A stretch of 64,000 nt of DNA from Paludibacteraceae bacterium. Its GTDB lineage: Bacteria; Bacteroidota; Bacteroidia; Bacteroidales; Paludibacteraceae. The notes under the pieces were generated by a model. That model was not told where the DNA came from. It saw only the letters and a list, made by a program, of their open reading frames with translations, and did not search any database. Shown piece by piece: positions 37,105 to 45,112 of this stretch. The translations under genes and the position numbers were made by a program. The DNA lies in assembly GCA_024399655.1 (NCBI GenBank), contig JAKSNP010000009.1, positions 1 through 64,000 on the forward strand, read 5' to 3'. The first letter of the stretch is position 1. Each line of letters begins with the position of its first letter.

Positions 37105-37455
37105 TTATTCAGCGTCTTCAGCTGTTGCAGCAGCTTCGGTTGCGAAGTCTGCAGCAGGTTGTTGAGGAAGTTGGCTGGCAGCTTCGTCCACCTGTTCCAT
37201 TATAGCACTTCCAACTTCAGATTGGCTTTGTTGGCCACGGTTGACACCTACAGCCAAAATGCTGAGAACAACAATGATACCAGCCAAAGTCCAACTGGCT
37301 TTCTCCAGAAAATCAGTGGTTTTGGGAGCACCCATTACTTGGTTACCGCTTGCAAAACCGGCAGCAAGACCTCCTCCTTTGCTGTTCTGTACCAAAACGA
37401 GGAGAATCAGCAAGATAGCTACGATTACAATCAGAATAGTAAAAAACGTGTACAT
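37105..37455 (-). CDS. secG: Preprotein translocase subunit SecG
   Basis: A 116-aa inner-membrane subunit of the SecYEG channel. Two membrane segments (about 3-23 and 54-74) enclose the conserved loop VLVQNSKGGGLAAGFASGNQVMG-KTTDFLEKASW. The C-terminal part is Ala/Glu/Gln-rich (TEAAATAEDAE) and not conserved. It has its own promoter and follows lptE, as usual in Bacteroidales. Confidence 0.95.
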   Translation of the reverse strand: MYTFFTILIVIVAILLILLVLVQNSKGGGLAAGFASGNQVMGAPKTTDFLEKASWTLAGIIVVLSILAVGVNRGQQSQSEVGSAIMEQVDEAASQLPQQPAADFATEAAATAEDAE

Positions 37456-37520
37456 AATATTTGATGTTTTAATTTACGAGTTTTGTCCTTGTTAGAGGAC
37501 TATGTTAGCAAATTAGCGTG

Positions 37521-37552
37521 CAAAGTTACAACAAAAAAACGAAACAAGCAAA
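37521..37552 (-). promoter_or_regulatory. Promoter of secG
   Basis: On the minus strand TTTG (37549-37552), 20 bases with a T7 run, TAACTTTG (37521-37528) then CA. Confidence 0.85.
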
Positions 37553-37756
37553 TTTTTGTGCAAATTGCATCGATAAAAATGCGAAAAAACTTATTTTAAG
37601 ATAGTTTGGTGTGTTTTATGGGAGTGAAAATATCGGTAATTGCTCCATGATTCCGTAAGCTACAGTTCTGCTAAACGGTTTTCTTTGTCGGATTTTCGGT
37701 CAGCAAAAAGTTCGTGTTTTATTGGTGCTTTTGACAGGTTGATAGCTGTTGATTTT
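37553..37756. other. Gap between lptE and secG
   Basis: About 200 bp with no gene I can support: minus-strand frames after the lptE stop lack a start codon or are under 15 codons. No hairpin with a U tail was seen. Confidence 0.55.
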
Positions 37757-38278
37757 TTACCACTTGGCTACTGTGTCATTAAAGATGGCTTGACTTATTT
37801 CTTCAATCATTGTAGCGCATAATTCTTCTTGTACATCGGTTAGAAGTTTGGTTGCGTCGAAAGTCTGGTAGGCAGAATAGGTTCTTTCGAAACTGTCCTG
37901 GGGATTGACATTGCTGGTAAATCTAACCCTAACGGTAACGGTAAGTTTAGTTTCCGCAGCATAACTATCCGCGCTTACAGACATGGGAGTCAATGCGTAA
38001 TTGATGATTTCGCCTTCCAACTCCAGGTCACCTCCTTTGCGAAGAATGGCCAGACGTGTTTGACGCGAGAAAAGATCGCGAATACCTTCGCTCAAATCGC
38101 TGCTGAGCTGGGGATATACAAGTGCCGCATTATTCGGGAAATCGGCGATAGAAATGCTTCTAGTGGTGGTGTAATCGATGCTGGCCCCGTTGCAACTGTA
38201 TCTTATGGCGCAGGCCGAACATACCAACAGGATGCACAGGTAGAAGCAAATGGAACGGAAATTTCGTATTCGTAGCAT
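37757..38278 (-). CDS. lptE: LPS-assembly lipoprotein LptE-like
   Basis: A 173-aa lipoprotein (signal ending LVCSAC). The body begins YSCNGASIDYTTTRSISIADFPNNAALVYPQLSSDLSEGIRDLF, a pattern typical of Bacteroidales proteins annotated LptE, the plug partner of LptD in the outer membrane. The gene order sigma-54 activator - lptE - secG is a standard Bacteroidales neighbourhood and supports the call. Sequence similarity to enterobacterial LptE is expected to be weak, so the function is inferred. Confidence 0.87.
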   Translation of the reverse strand: MLRIRNFRSICFYLCILLVCSACAIRYSCNGASIDYTTTRSISIADFPNNAALVYPQLSSDLSEGIRDLFSRQTRLAILRKGGDLELEGEIINYALTPMSVSADSYAAETKLTVTVRVRFTSNVNPQDSFERTYSAYQTFDATKLLTDVQEELCATMIEEISQAIFNDTVAKW

Positions 38279-38360
38279 ATTATTGAAATGTAGTGTGTTT
38301 TGAGTATGTCAGGATTCCGGTTAGGAAGATCGGTTTCGGAAAAAAATATGAAGCAGCCGG

Positions 38361-39578
38361 TTATTTCAGTCCGTAATCTTTAATCTTTCGGTATAAGGTC
38401 CGCTCGGAAGTTCCGAGTAGTAAAGCCGCTTTTTTACGATTGCCTTCGGAATCTTTCAAAGCCTTAGCAATGGCTTGTTTTTCAGCCTCTTCCATAGTGA
38501 GCGGTTTGGATTCGATGGGCAAATCTTCTTTCACTTCTTGAACTTCGGTAGTTTCGGTAGAATAAGTGCCGGTGGTAGGATGCCTGTCGGAATCAGTCAA
38601 ATCGATCACCGTAGTCCATTGCTCCTCTCTGTTGATGTCTACCGGCGCAGCAGTATCAATGCTTAACCGTTTTTTGAGTTCAATGATATCTTTGCGCATA
38701 TCAAAAAGCACCTTGTATAGCAGTTCCCGTTCGTCCATGAATCGGTCGCCGTGCTCTTTCATCCAATCGGCACGTGCCAATCCGGTTTCATTTTTTGGTA
38801 AGTGGTTAGCAAGAATCGTTCCCGTAATATTGGACGTGTTTGCCGTTACCACCAGACTTTCTGCAAAATTCTTCAATTGACGTATGTTGCCGGGCCAATA
38901 ATAATTGACGAGCATCATTTTAGCTTCGTCGTTGAGGGTCGGAGTCGGCTTGTGGTAAAGTGCGGCACAATCGATGGCAAACTTTCGGAAGAGCATGAGA
39001 ATATCCTCTTTTCGTTCTCTCAAAGCGGGAATATGAATTTCAATACCGTTGAGTCGGTAATACAGGTCCTCTCGGAATCGTCCTTCGCTAACCGCTTTTT
39101 GCAAATCAACATTAGTGGCGGCTACGATCCTTACATCCGTTTTCTGCACGACCGACGAACCCATTTTTACGAATTCGCCCGTTTCTAAAACGCGTAGCAG
39201 TTGTACCTGCGTTTCCAACGGCAGTTCTGCCACTTCGTCCAAAAAGAGCGTACCTCCATTGGCTTCCTCAAAGTAACCTTTTCGGTCGGAAGTGGCATCC
39301 GTATAGGCACCTTTTACATGACCGAATAATTCGCTGTTGATGGTGGATTGGGAGATGGCACCGCAATTGACAGGAAAATATTTATTGTGTTTTCTTTTGG
39401 ATCTGCTATGTATTATTTTAGGGAAAACCTCTTTACCGACACCGTTTTCTCCGGTGATGAGAATACACATGTCTGTGGCCGCTACCTGTGCAGCCAACTC
39501 AATATCACGCAAAAGTGCAGGGTCGTTACCGATGATGTTGTAATTGTTCTTAATACTGATGATTTCTTCTCGTGTCAT
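38361..39578 (-). CDS. Sigma-54-type AAA+ transcriptional activator with altered GAFTGA loop
   Basis: A 405-aa protein with a central AAA+ domain (about 12-245) and a C-terminal Fis-type helix-turn-helix (about 365-404, KKAALLLGTSERTLYRKIKDYGLK-like). No N-terminal receiver is present. Walker A is GENGVGKE (43-50), Walker B LFLDEV (111-116). The sigma-54 contact loop, normally GAFTGA, reads GAYTDA (90-95). The second Gly-to-Asp change is expected to hurt sigma-54 contact. An arginine finger region FREDLYYRLNGIEI is intact. It lies upstream of lptE-secG and may control them. The linker 290-355 is hydrophilic and not conserved. Confidence 0.9.
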   Translation of the reverse strand: MTREEIISIKNNYNIIGNDPALLRDIELAAQVAATDMCILITGENGVGKEVFPKIIHSRSKRKHNKYFPVNCGAISQSTINSELFGHVKGAYTDATSDRKGYFEEANGGTLFLDEVAELPLETQVQLLRVLETGEFVKMGSSVVQKTDVRIVAATNVDLQKAVSEGRFREDLYYRLNGIEIHIPALRERKEDILMLFRKFAIDCAALYHKPTPTLNDEAKMMLVNYYWPGNIRQLKNFAESLVVTANTSNITGTILANHLPKNETGLARADWMKEHGDRFMDERELLYKVLFDMRKDIIELKKRLSIDTAAPVDINREEQWTTVIDLTDSDRHPTTGTYSTETTEVQEVKEDLPIESKPLTMEEAEKQAIAKALKDSEGNRKKAALLLGTSERTLYRKIKDYGLK

Positions 39579-39598
39579 ATATCTGCCAATTTGTCATG

Positions 39599-39630
39599 CA
39601 AAATTACTACATTTTTTTTGAACTGCCAAA
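39599..39630 (-). promoter_or_regulatory. Promoter of the sigma-54 activator gene
   Basis: On the minus strand TTTG (39627-39630), 20 bases with an A8 run, TAATTTTG (39599-39606) then CA. Confidence 0.86.
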
Positions 39631-39783
39631 TTTTTTTAAGAAAAAAATAAAAAATAGGAATTATATACCTGTCGTCCGTAAAAAATGATTATATTCAGAT
39701 TGAATGTGAAGAGTATTGTATATCGAGCGAGAGTAGGCTCACAACTTGAGATGTAGAGGTGTATAAGAGTTCGGCGACGATAG

Positions 39784-39822
39784 GTTTATGTTACGTTTAT
39801 GTTACGTTTAGGTCTCGATAAA
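39784..39822. repeat. Dispersed 39-bp repeat, copy 2
   Basis: It matches 28233-28271 at 37 of 39 positions, same orientation, again in an intergenic region. Flanking bases are unrelated. Confidence 0.85.
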
Positions 39823-39876
39823 GACAGGACTGAAAAATGTAGCGGCAGGGGAGGGCTGGAGATGAAGAAACGAGAT

Positions 39877-39992
39877 TGATTGCAGAGATAGTTGCAGAGA
39901 TAGTTGCAGAGATTGTTGCAGGGATTGTTGCAGGGATTGTTGCAGGGATTGTTGCAGAGATAGGTGTAGAGATTGATTGCAGAGATTGGTTG
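39877..39992. repeat. 12-bp tandem repeat (about nine units)
   Basis: Units of GTTGCAGAGATA / GTTGCAGGGATT with small variations. The four purest are in the middle (about 39903-39960) and the outer ones decay, a sign of slippage. Open frames across it (39786-40166, minus) are by-products: period 12 keeps all frames open. The rest of the 576-bp gap between the activator and nadC shows only the two promoters and the 39-bp repeat. Confidence 0.85.
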
Positions 39993-40059
39993 TAAAGGGT
40001 GGTGTATAGGGTAGATGTTTTGTAAAAATGAACGGAATGAGATTTTTTTGTTTGAAATC

Positions 40060-40090
40060 TTGCATAATCCAAAAAAAAAATGTAATTTTG
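40060..40090 (+). promoter_or_regulatory. Promoter of nadC
   Basis: TTG (40060-40062), 20 bases with an A10 run, TAATTTTG (40083-40090) then CA. Confidence 0.87.
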
Positions 40091-40154
40091 CATGCTGAAT
40101 ATAAAATGTAAATTCGGTAAATTGGAAATAGACAATAAAAACCCATAAAACGCT

Positions 40155-41024
40155 ATGGAAACACAAGCATTACGCGATCTGATAAAAATATGGTTTGATG
40201 AAGATATCCGTGAAGGTGATCATACCTCTTTATGCTGCATTCCGTCCACCCAGATCGGTTGCCAACAGCTGATTATCAAAGAAGACGGCATATTGGCCGG
40301 TGTGGAAGTCGCCAAAGAGGTGATTCGTTATTTTGATCCCGAATGCCGCATGGAACAGTTTCTAAAAGACGGCGATGCGGTAAAGAAAGGTGATATAGCG
40401 TTCCATGTATACGGCAAAGAACTGAGTCTTCTTCAGATCGAAAGGACGATGTTGAATATCATGCAACGGATGTCGGGTATCGCCACCACTACGCATCGCT
40501 ATCAAAGTTTGATAGATGATACCGGTTGCCATGTGCTTGATACACGCAAAACGACTCCCGGTCTGCGATATCTGGAAAAAGAAGCCGTAGCGATAGGCGG
40601 TGGAATGAATCATCGTGTCGGCCTGTTTGATATGATTCTTCTAAAGGACAATCATGTGGATTTTGCCGGCGGTATTGAGGCGGCATTGGTTCATGCCCGT
40701 GACTATTGTAAGGAGAAGGGGTTGATGCTGAAGATAGAGATAGAGACCCGTAACGAAGACGAAATCCGGGAGGCGCTGGCCACGAATATCCCCGATCGCA
40801 TCATGCTGGACAATTTTACTCCGGAGCGGACAGCCAAAGCGGTCGCTATGATTCGTGATTGGGAAAAGACTTCCGGCAGGAAAATGGAGATTGAGTCGTC
40901 CGGCGGTATCACTATCGATACATTGCGCTCTTATGCCGTAACGGGTGTGGATTATGTAAGCGTTGGAGCGCTCACGCATAGCGTGAAAGGCTTGGATATG
41001 AGTTTTAAGGCGATGAAATCCTGA
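40155..41024 (+). CDS. nadC: Nicotinate-nucleotide pyrophosphorylase (quinolinate phosphoribosyltransferase)
   Basis: Converts quinolinate and PRPP to nicotinate mononucleotide in de novo NAD synthesis. The 289-aa protein has the N-terminal EDIREGDHTS, RTMLNIMQRMSGIATTT, LDTRKTTPGLRYLEKEAV and C-terminal MLDNFTPE plus ESSGGITIDTLRSYAVTGVDYVSVGALTHS. All are standard QPRTase features. nadA/nadB are not in the window. It heads a transcript that likely continues into the lipoprotein, aminopeptidase and argS genes. Confidence 0.97.
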   Translation: METQALRDLIKIWFDEDIREGDHTSLCCIPSTQIGCQQLIIKEDGILAGVEVAKEVIRYFDPECRMEQFLKDGDAVKKGDIAFHVYGKELSLLQIERTMLNIMQRMSGIATTTHRYQSLIDDTGCHVLDTRKTTPGLRYLEKEAVAIGGGMNHRVGLFDMILLKDNHVDFAGGIEAALVHARDYCKEKGLMLKIEIETRNEDEIREALATNIPDRIMLDNFTPERTAKAVAMIRDWEKTSGRKMEIESSGGITIDTLRSYAVTGVDYVSVGALTHSVKGLDMSFKAMKS

Positions 41025-41048
41025 TACTAACAATAATAGTAAATAAGA

Positions 41049-41525
41049 ATGAAACACTACTTTTTGAAATGGATAAATTTGTGCCTTACAGGTGTGCTTG
41101 CTTGGTTGGGCTATTCTTGTGAACCTCATTTCGCATGTGATTATGGCGTCCCTCTGAATGAAGTCCTTGTAAATGGCAAAGTTTGTGACGAGGAAGGAAA
41201 TCCCATCGAAGGAATCGGCTTGAAAATCATCGGCGCGAATATAGAATCCGAAGCGGAATACGATTCGTGGTTATTAAAATTTAGTGAACCCGACGGATCA
41301 TTTCAGGTGAAATCGAGTTTTGTAAAAGGGACCGATGATTACACGGCTCAGTTGGTGGCTTTGGATGTGGATTCAGCCGATAACGGAGAATTTCTGCCGG
41401 ATACCACCGAATTGAAGGATTTACAAAATCTGGATTTCCGAGATGTGGATGCATGGGTCAGCCACGCTGAAGTGAATGATGTTAAAGTGGTGATGAAAAA
41501 AGTGACCGAAAATAATCAAGAATAA
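41049..41525 (+). CDS. Small lipoprotein with a carboxypeptidase-regulatory-like domain
   Basis: A 158-aa protein with an N-terminal hydrophobic segment ending WLGYSC, a plausible Bacteroidota lipobox, then VNGKVCDEEGNPIEGIGLKIIG, the start of a beta-sandwich of carboxypeptidase-regulatory type. It recalls small Bacteroidales lipoproteins annotated as associated with radical SAM proteins, but no radical SAM gene is next to it, so I leave it unnamed. It lies 24 bp after nadC and 6 bp before the aminopeptidase gene. Confidence 0.75.
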   Translation: MKHYFLKWINLCLTGVLAWLGYSCEPHFACDYGVPLNEVLVNGKVCDEEGNPIEGIGLKIIGANIESEAEYDSWLLKFSEPDGSFQVKSSFVKGTDDYTAQLVALDVDSADNGEFLPDTTELKDLQNLDFRDVDAWVSHAEVNDVKVVMKKVTENNQE

Positions 41526-41531
41526 ACATAT

Positions 41532-43328
41532 ATGAAAGTAACAGAAAGATTAGCAGCGCTTCGCGCGTTGATGCAACAAAACGGATTGAATGCCTATATC
41601 GTTCCGGGTACGGATCCTCATGCCAGCGAGTATATGGCTCCCCACTGGATGGAGATGTCGTGGATTACCGGTTTTCTCGGTGAAACGGGTACGGCAGTAG
41701 TAACTATGGAGCGCGCTTTCCTTTGGACCGATAGCCGCTATTACCTGCAGGCCGAATTCGAGTTGCAAGGTTCCACCGTGGAACTGATGCGCGAATCGGA
41801 TATCGATTGCCCCACTATCCCGCAATGGCTGGTGGCCAATATGCAAGGTACCGTTGGCGTCAATCCCGAAATGTATAGCGTGAATGCCTACCAGGGATTG
41901 CGTAGCCAGTTGGAAGATGGTGGTCTTTGCTTGAAGTCGATCGATCTGATCCGCCCTATTTGGACGGAAAATCGTCCCGATATTCCGATGAATAAATTGC
42001 TGCCATATGACGAGAAATATGCAGGTGAGACCGTAGAAAACAAGATGAAACGTGTTCGTCAAGCCCTTCAGGAACATCGTGCGGATGCTGTTGTCATTGC
42101 CGAATTGGACGAAATAGGCTGGCTGCTCAATGTACGTGGTACGGATGTTGATTATACCCCCTGCGTTATCGCTTATTGCGTGCTTGAACAAAATCGTTGC
42201 ACGTTGTTCATTGATAACCGCAAATTGGATGAATCCGGTCGTGCATGGCTTTGCAGTAAGGGTGTGGAAATATTGGGTTATGAGGACGTGTTCGCCTATC
42301 TCCGTAATATGGAAGCCAAAGGCGTCCTTTTTGATGGCAATCGCGTAAACGAGGCCTTGTTTGAGGCAGTCAATCCTGCAATCAAACGAAAAGTGAATGC
42401 GACTCCCAGTCCGGTTCAAGTGATGATGAGTATAAAGAACGAGGTGGAGATAGCCGGTGAGCGTGAAGCTATGAAAGTGGATGCCGTAGCCTTGACCCGA
42501 TTCTTCAAATGGCTGGAAGAAGAGGCATTGAAAACTCCTCAAACCGAATTGACATTAGCCGCCAAATTACGTGAGTTCCGTGCCATGGGCAAGAATTTTA
42601 CAGATGAAAGTTTCTGCACGATAGCCGGTTGGAACGCCAATGGTGCTATCGTTCACTATCATGCCGTACCCGAAGAATGTGCCAAAATCGAAGGAAACGG
42701 AGTGTTGCTTCTTGACTCCGGAGGCCAATATCTGGATGGTACGACCGATATCACCCGTACTGTATGGGTAGGTGATCCTGAAGCCATCGATGAGCATGTT
42801 AAACATGACTTTACCCTGGTCCTGAAAGGACATATCGCTTTGGCTCAGGCTCGATTCCCCAAAGGAACACGCGGTAACCAGTTGGACATTCTGGCTCACC
42901 AATATATGTGGCAGGAAGGCGTGACCTACGGACACGGCACCGGTCACGGTGTTGGGCACTATATGGGTTGCCATGAGGGACCTGCCAATATACGTACCGA
43001 CAACAATACCAACCCGATGAAAGAAGGGAATATATTCTCTGATGAACCTGGAATCTATCGCGCCGGCGAATACGGAATACGTACAGAAAACCTGATTGTT
43101 ACCGTTCCTGCTCAGAATTTGAGCGCTCGTACTACGGGTGAGACCTACTACGAATTCGAAACAATTACACTTTGTTTCTATGATACCCGCCTGATGGATC
43201 GCAATATGATGACACAAGGCGAAATCGATTGGTTGAACGCATATCACAAGAAAGTATATGATCAGGTAAGTCCCCGATTGAACAAGGAAGAGGCTGCTTA
43301 TCTGGCTGAAAAATGTAAAGCACTATGA
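41532..43328 (+). CDS. Xaa-Pro aminopeptidase (aminopeptidase P family, M24B)
   Basis: A 598-aa metallopeptidase, the long three-domain form: two creatinase-like N-terminal domains (about 1-300) and the pita-bread catalytic domain (about 310-530). Metal ligands appear in LLDSGGQYLDGTTDITRTVW (two Asp), GHGTGHGVGH (His), SDEPGIYRAGEYG (Glu) and IRTENL (Glu). It cleaves N-terminal residues before proline, in the cytoplasm (no signal). The next gene begins within its stop codon (ATGA). Confidence 0.95.
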   Translation: MKVTERLAALRALMQQNGLNAYIVPGTDPHASEYMAPHWMEMSWITGFLGETGTAVVTMERAFLWTDSRYYLQAEFELQGSTVELMRESDIDCPTIPQWLVANMQGTVGVNPEMYSVNAYQGLRSQLEDGGLCLKSIDLIRPIWTENRPDIPMNKLLPYDEKYAGETVENKMKRVRQALQEHRADAVVIAELDEIGWLLNVRGTDVDYTPCVIAYCVLEQNRCTLFIDNRKLDESGRAWLCSKGVEILGYEDVFAYLRNMEAKGVLFDGNRVNEALFEAVNPAIKRKVNATPSPVQVMMSIKNEVEIAGEREAMKVDAVALTRFFKWLEEEALKTPQTELTLAAKLREFRAMGKNFTDESFCTIAGWNANGAIVHYHAVPEECAKIEGNGVLLLDSGGQYLDGTTDITRTVWVGDPEAIDEHVKHDFTLVLKGHIALAQARFPKGTRGNQLDILAHQYMWQEGVTYGHGTGHGVGHYMGCHEGPANIRTDNNTNPMKEGNIFSDEPGIYRAGEYGIRTENLIVTVPAQNLSARTTGETYYEFETITLCFYDTRLMDRNMMTQGEIDWLNAYHKKVYDQVSPRLNKEEAAYLAEKCKAL

Positions 43329-45112
43329 GTTTAGAGCAATTGCTGACCGAGCAGGTTAAAACTGCTGTCAAAGAATTATACGGTTTGGATGCAACGGATC
43401 AAATGGTCCAGTTGCAAAAGACCCGTGCTGAATTTGAAGGAAATATCACCGTTGTTGTCTTCCCGTTTGTAAAGAGCGCCCGTAAAGCACCAGCTCAGGT
43501 GGCCGGTGAAATAGGTGAATTTATCGTTAATCGTCCAGAATCTGTTGTCTGCAAATACAATGCCGTACAAGGTTTCCTCAATCTGTGTATTGCTGATTCC
43601 TATTGGTTGAGCCAATTGCAAGCGATAGCGGATACCGAAGATTACGGCCAATTACCCTCCAACGGTAAATTGATGATGGTGGAATACTCATCTCCAAATA
43701 CCAATAAGCCTTTGCATTTGGGACATGTACGCAACAATCTGTTGGGGTATTCCATCGCTCAAATTCAAGAAGCGAACGGTTGGAAAGTGGTGAAGACCAA
43801 TATCGTGAACGACCGTGGCATCCATATATGCAAATCCATGTTGGCATGGCTACGTTTTGGAGAAGGTGAGACTCCCGAATCAAGCGGTAAAAAAGGTGAT
43901 CATCTGATTGGTGATTATTATGTCAAATTCGATAAGGAATACAAAAAAGAAATTGCCGCATTAATGGAAAAAGGCATGGATGAAGATACTGCCAAAAAAG
44001 AAGCTCCATTGATGAAAGAGGCGCAGGCTATGTTGCTGAAATGGGAACAAGGAGATAAGGAGGTACGTGACCTATGGGCAAAAATGAATAGCTGGGTATA
44101 TGCCGGCTTTGACGAAACATATCGTCAAATGGGTGTATCATTCGACAAAATTTATTACGAGAGCAATACTTATCTGGAAGGAAAAGGTGAGGTGGAAAAA
44201 GGTTTGAAATCCGGTGCCTTCTATCGTCGTCCTGATAATTCCGTTTGGGCCGACCTTACCAAAGACGGTTTGGATGAGAAACTGCTGCTCCGTACAGACG
44301 GCACCAGCGTATATATGACGCAAGATATAGGTACTGCAAAATTGCGTTTCCAAGATTTTCCTATAGATAAAATGGTTTATGTCGTTGGCAACGAGCAGGA
44401 GTATCATTTCAAAGTGTTGAGTATTCTGTTGGATCGTTTGGGATTTCCCTTCGGGAAAGAACTCGTTCATTTTTCTTATGGCATGGTAGAATTGCCAAAC
44501 GGAAAAATGAAATCTCGCGAAGGAACAGTAGTGGATGCCGATGATTTGATGGCGGCTATGATTCAGGATGCAAAAGAAATATCTAAGGACAAAGTGAATA
44601 CGCTGCCCGATATTACAGAAGAGGAAGCTGATGAGATTGCGCGCAAAGTTGGATTAGGAGCTCTTAAGTACTTTATCCTGAAAGTGGATCCTCGTAAGAA
44701 TATGCTTTTCAATCCTGCAGAGAGCATAGATTTCAATGGAAATACAGGACCGTTCATTCAATATACGTATGCGCGCATAATGAGCGTGTTGCGTAAAGCG
44801 GAAAGCCAATCTATGCGTACCGGATTTAAAAAGGACGGAGTCCTTAATGATAAAGAGCTGGGCCTTATTCAGCGTATGACAGAATATCCAGCTGTTGTTA
44901 AACAAGCCGGTGACGAATTCTCGCCTGCTGTAATTGCCAATTATGCTTATAGTTTGTGTCAAGATTTCAATTCGTTCTATCACGACTATAGCATATTAAA
45001 CGAAGAAGACCCCGCAAAGCGAGGTCTCCGTATCGAAATTTCAGCTTGTGTAGCTAAGATTATTCAGCGGTCGATGTCTCTTCTGGGGATTGAGGTTCCT
45101 CAGCGGATGTAA
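43325..45112 (+). CDS. argS: Arginyl-tRNA synthetase
   Basis: A class Ia synthetase of 595 aa. The N-terminal Add-1 domain (about 1-95) is followed by HLGH in SSPNTNKPLHLGHVRN (the HIGH motif), and by GKMKSREGT, the KMSKS-type loop. The C-terminal anticodon-binding domain ends SMSLLGIEVPQRM, the invariant end of the family, so the stop is real. It overlaps the previous gene by four bases. The last 53 bases are also the antisense 3' end of the EF-hand gene on the other strand; no terminator is present between them. Confidence 0.98.
   Translation: MSLEQLLTEQVKTAVKELYGLDATDQMVQLQKTRAEFEGNITVVVFPFVKSARKAPAQVAGEIGEFIVNRPESVVCKYNAVQGFLNLCIADSYWLSQLQAIADTEDYGQLPSNGKLMMVEYSSPNTNKPLHLGHVRNNLLGYSIAQIQEANGWKVVKTNIVNDRGIHICKSMLAWLRFGEGETPESSGKKGDHLIGDYYVKFDKEYKKEIAALMEKGMDEDTAKKEAPLMKEAQAMLLKWEQGDKEVRDLWAKMNSWVYAGFDETYRQMGVSFDKIYYESNTYLEGKGEVEKGLKSGAFYRRPDNSVWADLTKDGLDEKLLLRTDGTSVYMTQDIGTAKLRFQDFPIDKMVYVVGNEQEYHFKVLSILLDRLGFPFGKELVHFSYGMVELPNGKMKSREGTVVDADDLMAAMIQDAKEISKDKVNTLPDITEEEADEIARKVGLGALKYFILKVDPRKNMLFNPAESIDFNGNTGPFIQYTYARIMSVLRKAESQSMRTGFKKDGVLNDKELGLIQRMTEYPAVVKQAGDEFSPAVIANYAYSLCQDFNSFYHDYSILNEEDPAKRGLRIEISACVAKIIQRSMSLLGIEVPQRM

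Noticed and set aside
39786-40166. Three minus-strand frames with CNNPCNNP-like repeats
   Set aside because: Translation of the 12-bp tandem repeat; all three frames are open for that reason.
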